A stretch of DNA of 59,374 nt, taken from positions 1-59,374 of the forward strand of contig NZ_JABBJJ010000033.1 of assembly GCF_012933655.1 (NCBI RefSeq). The letters run 5' to 3'. Every line of letters starts with the position of its first letter. The stretch's first letter is position 1. This document shows, one piece after another, positions 49,711 to 57,743 of this stretch. The notes beneath the pieces were generated by a model. That model had not been told where the DNA came from. It saw only the letters and a program-made list of their open reading frames with translations, and did no database searches. Both the position numbers and the translations under genes were made by a program. The stretch comes from Pyxidicoccus fallax. GTDB lineage: Bacteria; Myxococcota; Myxococcia; Myxococcales; Myxococcaceae.

Positions 49711-50785
49711 TCGCGGCCACCGCGCGCTTCACCGTCTCGCGCAGGCCGCGGAAGGGCAGGCGCTGGAGGGCGGTGGGGACGTCCACCCACTCGAAGGCGT
49801 CGTGCTCGGGGCCCAGGCGCACCTCGGCGTCCGGGGCGCAGTGGACGGCGAAGCCGTTCTCCTCCACCAGCTTCGGCGGCAGCATGTTGCCCAGCGCGAA
49901 GGCGTGGCGGTAGTGCAGGTCCGTGGGCGTCAGGCGCAGCCCCGTCTCCTCCTCCAGCTCGCGGGCGGCGGCCTGGGCCGGGGACTCGCCGAGCTCCAGG
50001 CGGCCGGTGAGGACCTGCCAGAAGCCGCCGCGCGCAGGGGTGCGGCGCACGAGCAGCACGCGCGCCTCCGGGCCGTGGCCGCGCACCACCGCGACGCTCA
50101 CCGTCCGCATGGGCGCGGGCGCGTCCACGCGCTGGCTGTCGAAGACGGCGCAGAAGCTGTCGGCGATGGCGTCCTCCACCTCGGCCATGGGGACGGGGCG
50201 GCCCAGCTCGCGCTGCATGGAGGTGACGCCGGCCTCGCGGATGCCGCAGGGGACGATGAGCTGGAAGTGCTCCAGGCGCGTGTTCACGTTGAGCGCGAAG
50301 CCGTGCGTGGTGAGCCAGCGGGAGAGGTGCACGCCGATGGCGGCGACCTTCCGCGTGTCCGGGGCGCCCTCCTCGCCAATCCACACGCCGGGCCACTTGG
50401 GGATGGGGCCGGCGGTGATGCCCCAGCGGGCGAGCACTTGCATGATGGAGCGCTCCACGTCGCGCACGTAGCGGCGCACGTCGTGGCGCTCCTTCGGGAG
50501 CAGGAAGAGGGGGTAGCCCACGAGCTGGCCGGGGCCGTGGTACGTCACGTCGCCACCGCGGTTGGTCTCGAAGACCTCGACGCCCTCGGAGGCGAGGCGC
50601 TCGTCGGTGGCGACGATGTTCTCGCGCTTCGCGGCGCGGCCCAGCGTGAGGACGGGCGGGTGCTCCAGGAGCAGCAGCACGTCGCCGGACAGGCCCTGGC
50701 GGCGGGACTCGCTGAACAGGCGCATCAGCTCCAGGCCGTCCTCGTACTCCACCCGGCCGAGCCGGTAGACGGTGATGCTGTTCAC
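49700..50785 (-). CDS. lipB: Octanoyltransferase LipB fused to a Nudix hydrolase
   Basis: The protein has 361 residues. Residues 1-225 are LipB, with RGGDVTYHGPGQLVGYPL, the catalytic Lys in RKVAAIGV and the acyl-thioester Cys in IVPCGI. It moves octanoyl groups from acyl carrier protein to E2 lipoyl domains. Residues about 235-361 are a Nudix domain with a complete box, from GRLELGE to ARELEEETGL (GX5EX7REUXEEXGU). The box suggests hydrolysis of a nucleoside diphosphate derivative, perhaps dihydroneopterin triphosphate or a damaged nucleotide; the substrate is unknown. GTG 50785 overlaps the stop of the upstream gene by four bases (GTGA). The fusion is unusual for LipB. Confidence 0.94.
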   Translation of the reverse strand: MNSITVYRLGRVEYEDGLELMRLFSESRRQGLSGDVLLLLEHPPVLTLGRAAKRENIVATDERLASEGVEVFETNRGGDVTYHGPGQLVGYPLFLLPKERHDVRRYVRDVERSIMQVLARWGITAGPIPKWPGVWIGEEGAPDTRKVAAIGVHLSRWLTTHGFALNVNTRLEHFQLIVPCGIREAGVTSMQRELGRPVPMAEVEDAIADSFCAVFDSQRVDAPAPMRTVSVAVVRGHGPEARVLLVRRTPARGGFWQVLTGRLELGESPAQAAARELEEETGLRLTPTDLHYRHAFALGNMLPPKLVEENGFAVHCAPDAEVRLGPEHDAFEWVDVPTALQRLPFRGLRETVKRAVAATTA

Positions 50786-52395
50786 GGGCTCCCCTTCCTC
50801 CGGCCCTTGCGCGTGGGAGCGGGCTTCGCCTTGGGCTCCAGGCTCCACGTGCCCGCGGGCACCCGGTTGAGCAGGGCGTGCAGCTCATGGCCAGCGCGCG
50901 GTGAGCGCTCGGCCTCCGCGGCGAAGGTGGCGAGCACGTCCTCGGCGAGGGAGACCGCCGGCTCGCGCAGGGCCAGCCGGCGCCGGGCGATCTCCACGTA
51001 GTCGGCCCGCTTGGGGGTATGCAGCGGCAGGAGCACCTGCACGTGCTCCAGCAGTCTCACGGGCAGGGTGTCGTTCACAGCGCGGCTCAGCGCGTCCGTG
51101 GTGGGCACCGGCACTCGGCCCGAGTCATTGCGCAGCACGGGGCCTCGGGCGTCCGGGCAGAGGCCGCGCGCGCTGAGGATGACGGTGTGCCGTGGGGACC
51201 GGTCCAGGAAGGCGGCGAGTGCCGCGTGGGCGGTGGCGTCCAGGCGGTCCACGTCCTCGAGGAGGAGCGGCTGCGACGCGGGAGCCTGCTCCAGCGCGGA
51301 GAGGGAGACGAGCACGCCCCTGCCCTCCCGCTGGAGCTGCTGGAACCAGATGCTCTTGCCGCAGCCCTCGGGGCCCACGGTGAGCAGGCAGCGCGCGCCG
51401 GCCTGGAGCGCGCTGTCGAGCAGCTCACGGGCCTCAGTCTGGCCGACCAGCTCCATGAATGCACCGGGAAGCTCCGTGGGACGCGGGCGCGTGGCTGACG
51501 CTACCGGGGTGACTTCGCCCAGGAGGGAGAACGACTCGGACAGGCAGCCCTTGCAGATGAAGGCGCCAGCGGGGCCGGCGACGAGGTCACCCACCTCCGC
51601 GCGGGGGCGGCAGCAGAAGGAGCACCACGCATCCAGCGACGCGTCCGCGCGCGTGGGGCCCCGGTCGATGAGGCGCTTCTCGCGGCGGCGCCGGGGCGCG
51701 GTGTCCTCGGAAAGGGCGTCCGAGCTCCCCTGCCCCTCCTCGCGAAGTCCCAGCGCGTCTGTCCCGCGCTCGAAGACCGAAAGCCGCTCCGGCGCGACCG
51801 CGCTCATGCTCGGCCTGGACAGCGGCGGCTCGGACGCATCCACCGACGCAGCCGCCTTCATGGCCTCCACGGGAGGCAGCCCGGCTCCAGCCTCACGGGC
51901 CACCTCCGTCACATCCACCGACGTGGCGACGCGCGCGAGCTGGGCCTCCAGCCGCTGCAGGTCCTCCACCACCTCGGTCTCGATGACCCACGTCTTGACC
52001 TCGCTGCCCGGCTCCTTCTCCCGGTCCGCGGCCATGCCGGCCTCGCGCAGCGCGTCCTCGATGAGCTGCTGCCTGTGCACCCGCTCCCGCAGGGGCTCCG
52101 CGTCCAGCGAGCGCTCCAGCTCCGAGTCTAGCCGTGCCTCCTCGGCATCCTCGTGCCTCGGGCGGGCACTCCGCGTCTCCGGCATCCACTCCAGCCGGTT
52201 CATCTCTTCCGCGAGGTCCTGCCGGCTGCCGTCCAACTTCCGCGCATGTCGCAGGAGCTGCAGCGCGCGCTGCGTGTTGCCCGCCTTCCGGTAGATTTCC
52301 GCCGCCTTCTGGAGGCACTCCACCGCGCGCTGGACGTCCCCCTGAATCTCGGCGGACTGGGCGGCGCGGAGCAGGTCGCGTGGGTTGTCGGACAT
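50782..52395 (-). CDS. TPR - ClpX-type zinc finger - P-loop ATPase-like protein
   Basis: The protein has 537 residues. Residues 5-65 are tetratricopeptide-like (AAQSAEIQGDVQRAVECLQKAAEIYRKAGN pattern). A long, charged, low-complexity linker follows. Residues about 250-282 form a four-Cys zinc finger like that of ClpX (CSFC...CKGC). Residues about 310-500 are an AAA-like region with Walker A GPEGCGKS and a Walker B-like LLLEDVDRLD. Catalytic Glu and sensor residues are not clearly matched, so ATPase activity is uncertain. It lies between E1-alpha and the lipB fusion and is coupled to the latter by a GTGA overlap. A role in handling lipoylated or other client proteins is inference. Confidence 0.82.
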   Translation of the reverse strand: MSDNPRDLLRAAQSAEIQGDVQRAVECLQKAAEIYRKAGNTQRALQLLRHARKLDGSRQDLAEEMNRLEWMPETRSARPRHEDAEEARLDSELERSLDAEPLRERVHRQQLIEDALREAGMAADREKEPGSEVKTWVIETEVVEDLQRLEAQLARVATSVDVTEVAREAGAGLPPVEAMKAAASVDASEPPLSRPSMSAVAPERLSVFERGTDALGLREEGQGSSDALSEDTAPRRRREKRLIDRGPTRADASLDAWCSFCCRPRAEVGDLVAGPAGAFICKGCLSESFSLLGEVTPVASATRPRPTELPGAFMELVGQTEARELLDSALQAGARCLLTVGPEGCGKSIWFQQLQREGRGVLVSLSALEQAPASQPLLLEDVDRLDATAHAALAAFLDRSPRHTVILSARGLCPDARGPVLRNDSGRVPVPTTDALSRAVNDTLPVRLLEHVQVLLPLHTPKRADYVEIARRRLALREPAVSLAEDVLATFAAEAERSPRAGHELHALLNRVPAGTWSLEPKAKPAPTRKGRRKGSP

Positions 52396-52407
52396 ACGCG
52401 ACAGAGC

Positions 52408-53484
52408 CTAATCGTCTCGCGGCACCGGCGCGCGGCTCCCCAGGACGGAGAGCAGCTCCGAGCGCTGCTCGGCCAGGTGCCAGGGCAGCCGGGCATACAC
52501 GCCCTCGAACATCGACTCCGCCTGTACCGGGGGCGTCGCCTCGGCTTCGTGAATCGCGGCGGCCACCTCCGCCGACAGCTCGTCCAGGAGCGCGGCCTCC
52601 CGTGTGGCATCCCAGAGCCCCGCCGCTTCCAGCCGCGCCCGGGTGCGCACCAGCGGGTCCTTCGCCCGCCACCGCTCCACCTCCGCCGCCTCGCGGTAGC
52701 GCGACGGGTCGTCCGCCGACGAGTGCGCCCCCACGCGGTACGTCTCCGCTTCGATGAGCGTGGGCCCCTCCCCTCGCCGCGCGCGGGCCACGGCGACGGC
52801 GGTGGCCGCGTACACGGCCTCCACGTCGTTGCCGTCCACCTTCACGCCCGGCATCCCGTAGGCGGCGGCCTTCTCCGCCACGGTGGCGGTGGCCGTCTGC
52901 GCGCGGAAGGGCACGGAGATGGACCACTGGTTGTTCTGGCACACGAACACCACCGGCACCCGCGCCACGCCAGCGAAGTTGAGCGCCGTGTGGAAGTCAC
53001 CCGTGGAGGTGGCGCCGTCGCCCAGGTAGGCCAGCACCACCGTGTCCTCGCGCTGGAGCTTCGCGGCCCACGCGGCGCCCACCGCCTGCGGGAGCTGGTT
53101 GCCGATGCACGACGACCAGCTCACCTGATTCACCGAGCGCCCCGCCTGGTGCGAGGGCATCTGTCGCCCCCGGCCCACGTCGCCCGCGTTGCCGAAGCAC
53201 TGCGCCAGGTACGTCACCAGCGGGAAGCCGCGCAGCAGCATGGCGGCGCCCTCGCGCAGCGCGGGGAACACCCAGTCGCTGGGACGCAGGGCCGCCGCGC
53301 TGCCGATGCACGCGGCCTCCTGCCCCGTGCACACGCCGTAGAAACCCACGCGCCCCGCCCGCTGCAGCGTGGCCATCCGCTCGTCCACCACGCGGATGCG
53401 CGCCATCGCCCGGTAGAGCGCGACGAGCGCCTCGGGCGACAGCGCACCGGCCTCGGCCTCCTCTTTCGCGAGCGGGGCCGCCAT
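52408..53484 (-). CDS. Branched-chain 2-oxo acid dehydrogenase E1 component, alpha subunit
   Basis: The protein has 358 residues. The thiamine diphosphate motif is GDGATSTGDFHTALNFAG...NN. REGAAMLLRGFPL, AQCFGN..D.GRGRQMPSH and the phosphorylation-loop-like YRVGAHSSADDPSRYR match branched-chain (BCKDH) E1-alpha more than pyruvate E1. It decarboxylates 2-oxo acids from Val, Leu and Ile with the beta subunit. The ATG at 53484 is chosen because GAGGTGA precedes it; GTG 53493 is also possible. It follows the E2 gene directly. Confidence 0.93.
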   Translation of the reverse strand: MAAPLAKEEAEAGALSPEALVALYRAMARIRVVDERMATLQRAGRVGFYGVCTGQEAACIGSAAALRPSDWVFPALREGAAMLLRGFPLVTYLAQCFGNAGDVGRGRQMPSHQAGRSVNQVSWSSCIGNQLPQAVGAAWAAKLQREDTVVLAYLGDGATSTGDFHTALNFAGVARVPVVFVCQNNQWSISVPFRAQTATATVAEKAAAYGMPGVKVDGNDVEAVYAATAVAVARARRGEGPTLIEAETYRVGAHSSADDPSRYREAAEVERWRAKDPLVRTRARLEAAGLWDATREAALLDELSAEVAAAIHEAEATPPVQAESMFEGVYARLPWHLAEQRSELLSVLGSRAPVPRDD

Positions 53485-53494
53485 GACGCTCACC

Positions 53495-54778
53495 TCACGA
53501 CATGGCCAGGAACAGCAGGTCCGGCTTCTCCAGGTACTTGATGACCTCGTAGACGAAGTCCGCCGCGACGGAGCCGTCGATGACGCGATGGTCGCAGGAC
53601 AGCGACAGGTTCATCATGTCGCGCACCACCACCTGGCCGTCCTTCACCGCCGGGCGCTGCTTCAGCTTGTGCACGCCCATGATGCCCACCTCGGGGTGGT
53701 TGATGATGGGCGTGGCGAACAGGCCGCCGCTCTGGCCGAGCGACGTAATCGTGAAGGTGCCGCCGGTCAGCTCCTCCATCTTCAGCTTCCGCTCGCGCGC
53801 GGCGGCGCCCAGGCGGGCCGTCTCCTGCGCCAGCTGGCCCAGCGTCAGCCGGTCCGCGTCCTTCACCACCGCCACGGTGAGGCCGTCCGGCGTCGCCACC
53901 GCCATGCCGATGTTGTACTCGCCGCGCACCACCAGCTCCTGCGTGGCCTCGTCGAAGTTGGCGTTGAGGTGCGGGAACTTCTTCAGCGCCGCGATGGTGG
54001 CCTTGATGATGAACGGCAGGTAGTTGAGCTTCGTCTTGTCACCCGCCGCCGCCAGCTGCGCGTTGAGCCGCGCGCGCAGGGCGACGAGCTCCGTGGCGTC
54101 CACCTCCTCCACGAAGGCGAAGTGCGGCATCGTGAACTTCGAGCGCACCATCTTCTCGGCGATCTTCTTGCGCAGCCCGCGCAGCGGAATCCGCTCGTCC
54201 GCGCGGCCGGAGGCCACCGGAGGCGCCGCGGGACGCGCCTGCTGCGGGGCCGCGGGCGCCACCACGTTCTTCTGCGCGCCGCCCTCCAGCGCCGCCATGA
54301 CGTCCGCCTTCGTCACCCGCCCCTGCGGACCGCTGCCCGCGATGGCCGACAGGTCCAGCCCGTGCTCGCGCGCCATGCGGCGCGTCACCGGCGTGGCCAG
54401 CACCTTGGTGGCGGAGGCCGGAGCGCCGTTGCTCGCCGCGGCGGCAGCGGCCGGAGCCGCGGCAGCCGCCGGAGCGGAGACGGGCGCCGCCGCCGCGCCG
54501 TGCGCGCCATGACCGGCGGCCTGCGCGGGCGCCGCGCCTTCAATCTCCAGGGTGACCAGCAGCTGGTGCACCTTGGCCATGTCGCCTTCCTTGCCGTGTG
54601 TCTTCACGACACGGCCCGCCTTGGGGCTGGGGACGGTGACGGTGGCCTTGTCCGTCATGACCTCGGCGAGCACCTGGTCTTCCTTGACCGTGTCGCCTTC
54701 CTTCACGTGCCACTTCACCAGCTCGCCCTCCATCACGCCTTCACCGAGGTCGGGGAGCTTGAATTCGAAAGTCGCCAT
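53495..54778 (-). CDS. 2-oxo acid dehydrogenase E2 component (dihydrolipoamide acyltransferase)
   Basis: The protein has 427 residues. It has one lipoyl domain (1-78) with the lipoylated Lys in MTDKATVTVPSP, an Ala/Pro-rich linker, a peripheral subunit-binding domain (about 120-160, ATPVTRRMAREHGLDLSAIAG), a second Ala/Pro linker, and the catalytic acyltransferase domain with DHRVIDGSVAADF. It carries acyl groups from E1 to CoA and is the substrate of LipB and LipA encoded in the same block. It lies between E1-beta and E1-alpha. Confidence 0.96.
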   Translation of the reverse strand: MATFEFKLPDLGEGVMEGELVKWHVKEGDTVKEDQVLAEVMTDKATVTVPSPKAGRVVKTHGKEGDMAKVHQLLVTLEIEGAAPAQAAGHGAHGAAAAPVSAPAAAAAPAAAAAASNGAPASATKVLATPVTRRMAREHGLDLSAIAGSGPQGRVTKADVMAALEGGAQKNVVAPAAPQQARPAAPPVASGRADERIPLRGLRKKIAEKMVRSKFTMPHFAFVEEVDATELVALRARLNAQLAAAGDKTKLNYLPFIIKATIAALKKFPHLNANFDEATQELVVRGEYNIGMAVATPDGLTVAVVKDADRLTLGQLAQETARLGAAARERKLKMEELTGGTFTITSLGQSGGLFATPIINHPEVGIMGVHKLKQRPAVKDGQVVVRDMMNLSLSCDHRVIDGSVAADFVYEVIKYLEKPDLLFLAMS

Positions 54779-54814
54779 GGGGTCGTCGTCTTTCCGGGAG
54801 GGATGGGGTGTAGG

Positions 54815-55795
54815 TCAAGCCACGAATCGAAAAGTCTCGTCCACGCCGGCGAGGATGCGGGGGGCCAGCGGGAGGTACTGCTGTTCCAGCGCGTAGGGGA
54901 ACGGCGTGTCCCAGCCCGTCACCCGCTTCACGGGCGCCGCCAGGTGCACGAAGCAGCGCTCCTGCAGCAGGGCCGCCACCTCCGCGCCGAAGCCACAGGT
55001 GCGCGCGGCCTCGTGGACCACCACCACCCGGCCCGTCTTCCGGGCGCTCGCCTCCAGCGTGGTGATGTCCACCGGCCACAGCGTGCGAAGGTCCACCACT
55101 TCACACGAGATGCCCGCGTGCGCCGCGGACTCCGCCGCCTCCAGGGCCTCCGGCACCATGGCGCCCCAGGCCACCACCGTGACGTCCGTGCCCTCGCGGC
55201 GCACGGCGGCCGACTCCAGCGGCACGGTGTAGTCGCCCTCGGGCACCTCGCCCTTCGCGGCGCGGTACAGGCGCTTGGGCTCCAGGAAGAGGACCGGGTC
55301 CTCCTGCCGCAGCGCCGAGAGCAGCAGGCCCTTGGCGTCATACGGCGTGGAGGGCACCACGACCTTCAGGCCCGCGGTGTGGATGAACAGCGCTTCCGGG
55401 CTCTGCGAGTGGTAGTGCCCGCCCTTCACCCCGCCGCCGTACGGCGCGCGGATGACGACGGGGCACGGGTACTCGCCGCCGGAGCGGTAGCGCAGCTTCG
55501 CCAGCTCGTTCACGATCTGGTCGAACGCCGGGTAGATGAAGTCCGCGAACTGGATTTCGGGCACGGGCCTGAGGCCGTACAGCGCCATGCCGATGGCCGC
55601 GCCAACGATTCCGCCCTCGGCCAGCGGCGTGTCGATGACGCGCTCGGGGCCGAACTCCTCGTGCAGCCCGAGGGTGGCGCGGAACACGCCGCCCAGCCGC
55701 CCCACGTCCTCGCCCAGCACCACGACACGGGCGTCCGCGCGCATCGCCGTGCGCAGCGCGTCGTGGATGGCCTGGACGAGGGTCAGGGTGGCCAT
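54815..55795 (-). CDS. Branched-chain 2-oxo acid dehydrogenase E1 component, beta subunit
   Basis: The protein has 326 residues. [39 protein letters not shown] and [16 protein letters not shown] match BCKDH E1-beta closely, including the YHSQSPEA loop that separates branched-chain from pyruvate enzymes. It pairs with the alpha subunit encoded two genes downstream. The order beta-E2-alpha is less common than alpha-beta-E2. In myxobacteria the isovaleryl-CoA made by this complex primes iso-branched fatty acids (established for Myxococcus); assignment to that role here is inference. Confidence 0.95.
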   Translation of the reverse strand: MATLTLVQAIHDALRTAMRADARVVVLGEDVGRLGGVFRATLGLHEEFGPERVIDTPLAEGGIVGAAIGMALYGLRPVPEIQFADFIYPAFDQIVNELAKLRYRSGGEYPCPVVIRAPYGGGVKGGHYHSQSPEALFIHTAGLKVVVPSTPYDAKGLLLSALRQEDPVLFLEPKRLYRAAKGEVPEGDYTVPLESAAVRREGTDVTVVAWGAMVPEALEAAESAAHAGISCEVVDLRTLWPVDITTLEASARKTGRVVVVHEAARTCGFGAEVAALLQERCFVHLAAPVKRVTGWDTPFPYALEQQYLPLAPRILAGVDETFRFVA

Positions 55796-55802
55796 GGCCC
55801 GG

Positions 55803-56732
55803 CTAGCCGAGGCGCTCGAGGCGCTCGCGCTCCATCAGGCCCTTCATGAAGAACTCGGCCGCGCGGTAGCTGGAGCGGACAAGCGGACCCGACGCGACGT
55901 AGAGGAAGCCGTAGGACTCGGCCAGCGTCTTGTACGCCTCGAACTGCGCGGGCGTGACGAAGCGCTCCACGCGCAGGTGGTACTGCGACGGCTGGAGGTA
56001 CTGGCCCAGCGTCAGCACGTCCACGCCCACGTCGCGCAGGTCCTTGAAGGTCTGCTCCAGCTCCGCGTCCGTCTCGCCCAGGCCCACCATGATGGACGTC
56101 TTGGTGTAGATGCCCTCGGGGCGGTTCTTCAGGTACTCCAGCACGCGCAGCGACTGGCGGTAGTTGGCGCGGCGATCGCGCACGGTGGGGGTGAGGCGCT
56201 CCACCGTCTCCACGTTGTGGGCCACCACGTGCGGCTTCGCCTCGGCCACCGTGGCCAGGTCCTTCTCCACGCCCTTGAAGTCGGGGATGAGCACCTCGAC
56301 GATGGTCTTCGGGCTCTCCTTGCGCAGCTCGCGGATGGCGGACGCGAAGTGGCTGGCGCCCCCGTCCGGCCGGTCGTCACGGTTCACCGACGTGACGACG
56401 ATGTACTCCAGGCTCATCTCCTTCACGGCCTGGGCCAGGTGGATGGGCTCCATCGGATCCAGCGGCGGCGGCGCGCCCACCTTCACGTGGCAGAAGCGGC
56501 AGGCGCGGGTGCACACCTCGCCCATCAGCATCACCGTGGCGGTGCCACCACCCCAGCACTCGGCGATGTTCGGGCAGCGGGCCTCCTCGCACACCGTGGC
56601 CAGCTTCGTGCGCTTCACGATGGATTTGACCCGCTCGTACCCCTCGCCATGCGGCAGGCGCACCTTCAGCCATTCCGGCTTGCGGGTGGTCTCAGTCACC
56701 TGGGGAAGAGGGAACCGGTCGGGAGTCGCCAT
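55803..56732 (-). CDS. lipA: Lipoyl synthase
   Basis: The protein has 309 residues. Both iron-sulfur clusters are visible: the auxiliary cluster motif C-x4-C-x5-C in [12 protein letters not shown] and the radical-SAM motif C-x3-C-x2-C in [22 protein letters not shown] and the terminal SSYRAAEF also match. It inserts two sulfur atoms into octanoyl-E2 to give lipoyl-E2. It is the first gene of the operon and begins 7 bases before E1-beta. The start codon lies 11 bases from a -10 hexamer and lacks a Shine-Dalgarno sequence. Confidence 0.97.
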   Translation of the reverse strand: MATPDRFPLPQVTETTRKPEWLKVRLPHGEGYERVKSIVKRTKLATVCEEARCPNIAECWGGGTATVMLMGEVCTRACRFCHVKVGAPPPLDPMEPIHLAQAVKEMSLEYIVVTSVNRDDRPDGGASHFASAIRELRKESPKTIVEVLIPDFKGVEKDLATVAEAKPHVVAHNVETVERLTPTVRDRRANYRQSLRVLEYLKNRPEGIYTKTSIMVGLGETDAELEQTFKDLRDVGVDVLTLGQYLQPSQYHLRVERFVTPAQFEAYKTLAESYGFLYVASGPLVRSSYRAAEFFMKGLMERERLERLG

Positions 56733-56743
56733 GGGTCGCGGGC

Positions 56744-56772
56744 CTTCTATGGTTTGGGCGGAAGACGTTCAA
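56744..56772 (-). promoter_or_regulatory. Promoter of the lipA-BCKDH-lipB operon
   Basis: On the minus strand, TTGAAC (56767-56772) and TAGAAG (56744-56749) are 17 bases apart. The predicted transcription start, near 56737, is about five bases before the lipA ATG (56732). This implies a leaderless or nearly leaderless message. Confidence 0.68.
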
Positions 56773-56907
56773 GGGGAAGCCTCTAACGCGAGGCGTCACC
56801 CCCTGCCAGCCGCTTCCGTGTTGTCGTCTCCCTACTAATGCCCTCGCGGCGGGCAGGCAGCCCAGGCGGGGCAGGCACCGCCACGCCCGGATGCCCAGGC
56901 TGAAGGC

Positions 56908-57702
56908 ATGGCCGCCATCCACTTGGGGACCAGCGGGTACGTCTACAAACACTGGAAGGGACTGCTCTACCCCACCGGGCTGCCAGCCAGCCGCTGGCTG
57001 CCCCGGTATGCGCGGGTCTTCACCACCGTGGAGCTCAACGCCACCTTCTACCGGTTGCCCACCGTGGAGGCGGTGGACTGCTGGCGAGACGCGGTGCCGC
57101 CGGGCTTCCTCTTCGCCTGCAAGGGCAGCCGCTTCCTTACCCACATGAAGAAGCTCACCGATGTGGGGCAGGGCCTGGAGCGGTACTACACCCCGGTGCT
57201 GCGGCTGGGCCGGAAGCTGGGCCCCGTCCTCTGGCAGCTGCCGCCCCACATGACGAAGCCGGACCCGGAGCGGCTGGACCGGTTCCTCGCCGCGCAGCCT
57301 CGCGGCGTGCAGCAGGTCATCGAGTTCCGCCACCCCGCCTGGTACCACCCGGAGGTGCTGGAGGTGCTCCGCCGCCACCGCGCCGCGCTGTGCGAGCACG
57401 ACCTCGTCCAGGCCCCGGAGCCCGCACCGAAGCCCACCGCCCCCTTCCGCTACGTGCGCTTCCACGGCGGCGCGAGCACCCGCTACGCCGGGCGCTACGG
57501 GCGCGAGGCCCTGAAGCCCGCGGCGCGTGACTTGAAGGCCTGGCGCGCGCGCGGGCACACCGCGTGGGTGTACTTCAACAATGATTTGCACGGGCACGCG
57601 CTGCTGGACGCGTTCGACCTGGCGGAGCTGCTGGACGTGCCGGTGCACGTGCCCCCGGAAATGGACAGGCCGCCCGCGGGCATGGAGCCCGGGACGGCCT
57701 GA
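56908..57702 (+). CDS. DUF72 (YecE-like) protein
   Basis: The protein has 264 residues. The TIM-barrel family DUF72 is recognised from LGTSGYVYKHWKG, VELNATFYRLP, FACKGSRFLTHMKKL, LWQLPPHM, EFRHPAWYH and the terminal WVYFNNDLHGHA. The biochemical function of the family is not established; a barrel related to sugar isomerases has been proposed. GAAGG precedes the ATG. It is divergent from lipA and convergent with lpd. Confidence 0.93.
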   Translation: MAAIHLGTSGYVYKHWKGLLYPTGLPASRWLPRYARVFTTVELNATFYRLPTVEAVDCWRDAVPPGFLFACKGSRFLTHMKKLTDVGQGLERYYTPVLRLGRKLGPVLWQLPPHMTKPDPERLDRFLAAQPRGVQQVIEFRHPAWYHPEVLEVLRRHRAALCEHDLVQAPEPAPKPTAPFRYVRFHGGASTRYAGRYGREALKPAARDLKAWRARGHTAWVYFNNDLHGHALLDAFDLAELLDVPVHVPPEMDRPPAGMEPGTA

Positions 57703-57703
57703 G

Positions 57704-57725
57704 CGGGCTCATGCGAGTGAGCCCG
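57704..57725. terminator. Hairpin between DUF72 and lpd
   Basis: A perfect 8-base stem CGGGCTCA (57704-57711) with TGAGCCCG (57718-57725), loop TGCGAG, starts two bases after the DUF72 stop in a convergent region. Confidence 0.6.
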
Positions 57726-57743
57726 GGGAAGCGAGGCGCGAGA

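Noticed and set aside
52408-55795. Pyruvate dehydrogenase complex
   Set aside because: E1-beta YHSQSPEA and FEPKxLYRAA-like segments and the E1-alpha pattern fit the branched-chain enzyme better, although substrate preference is unproven.
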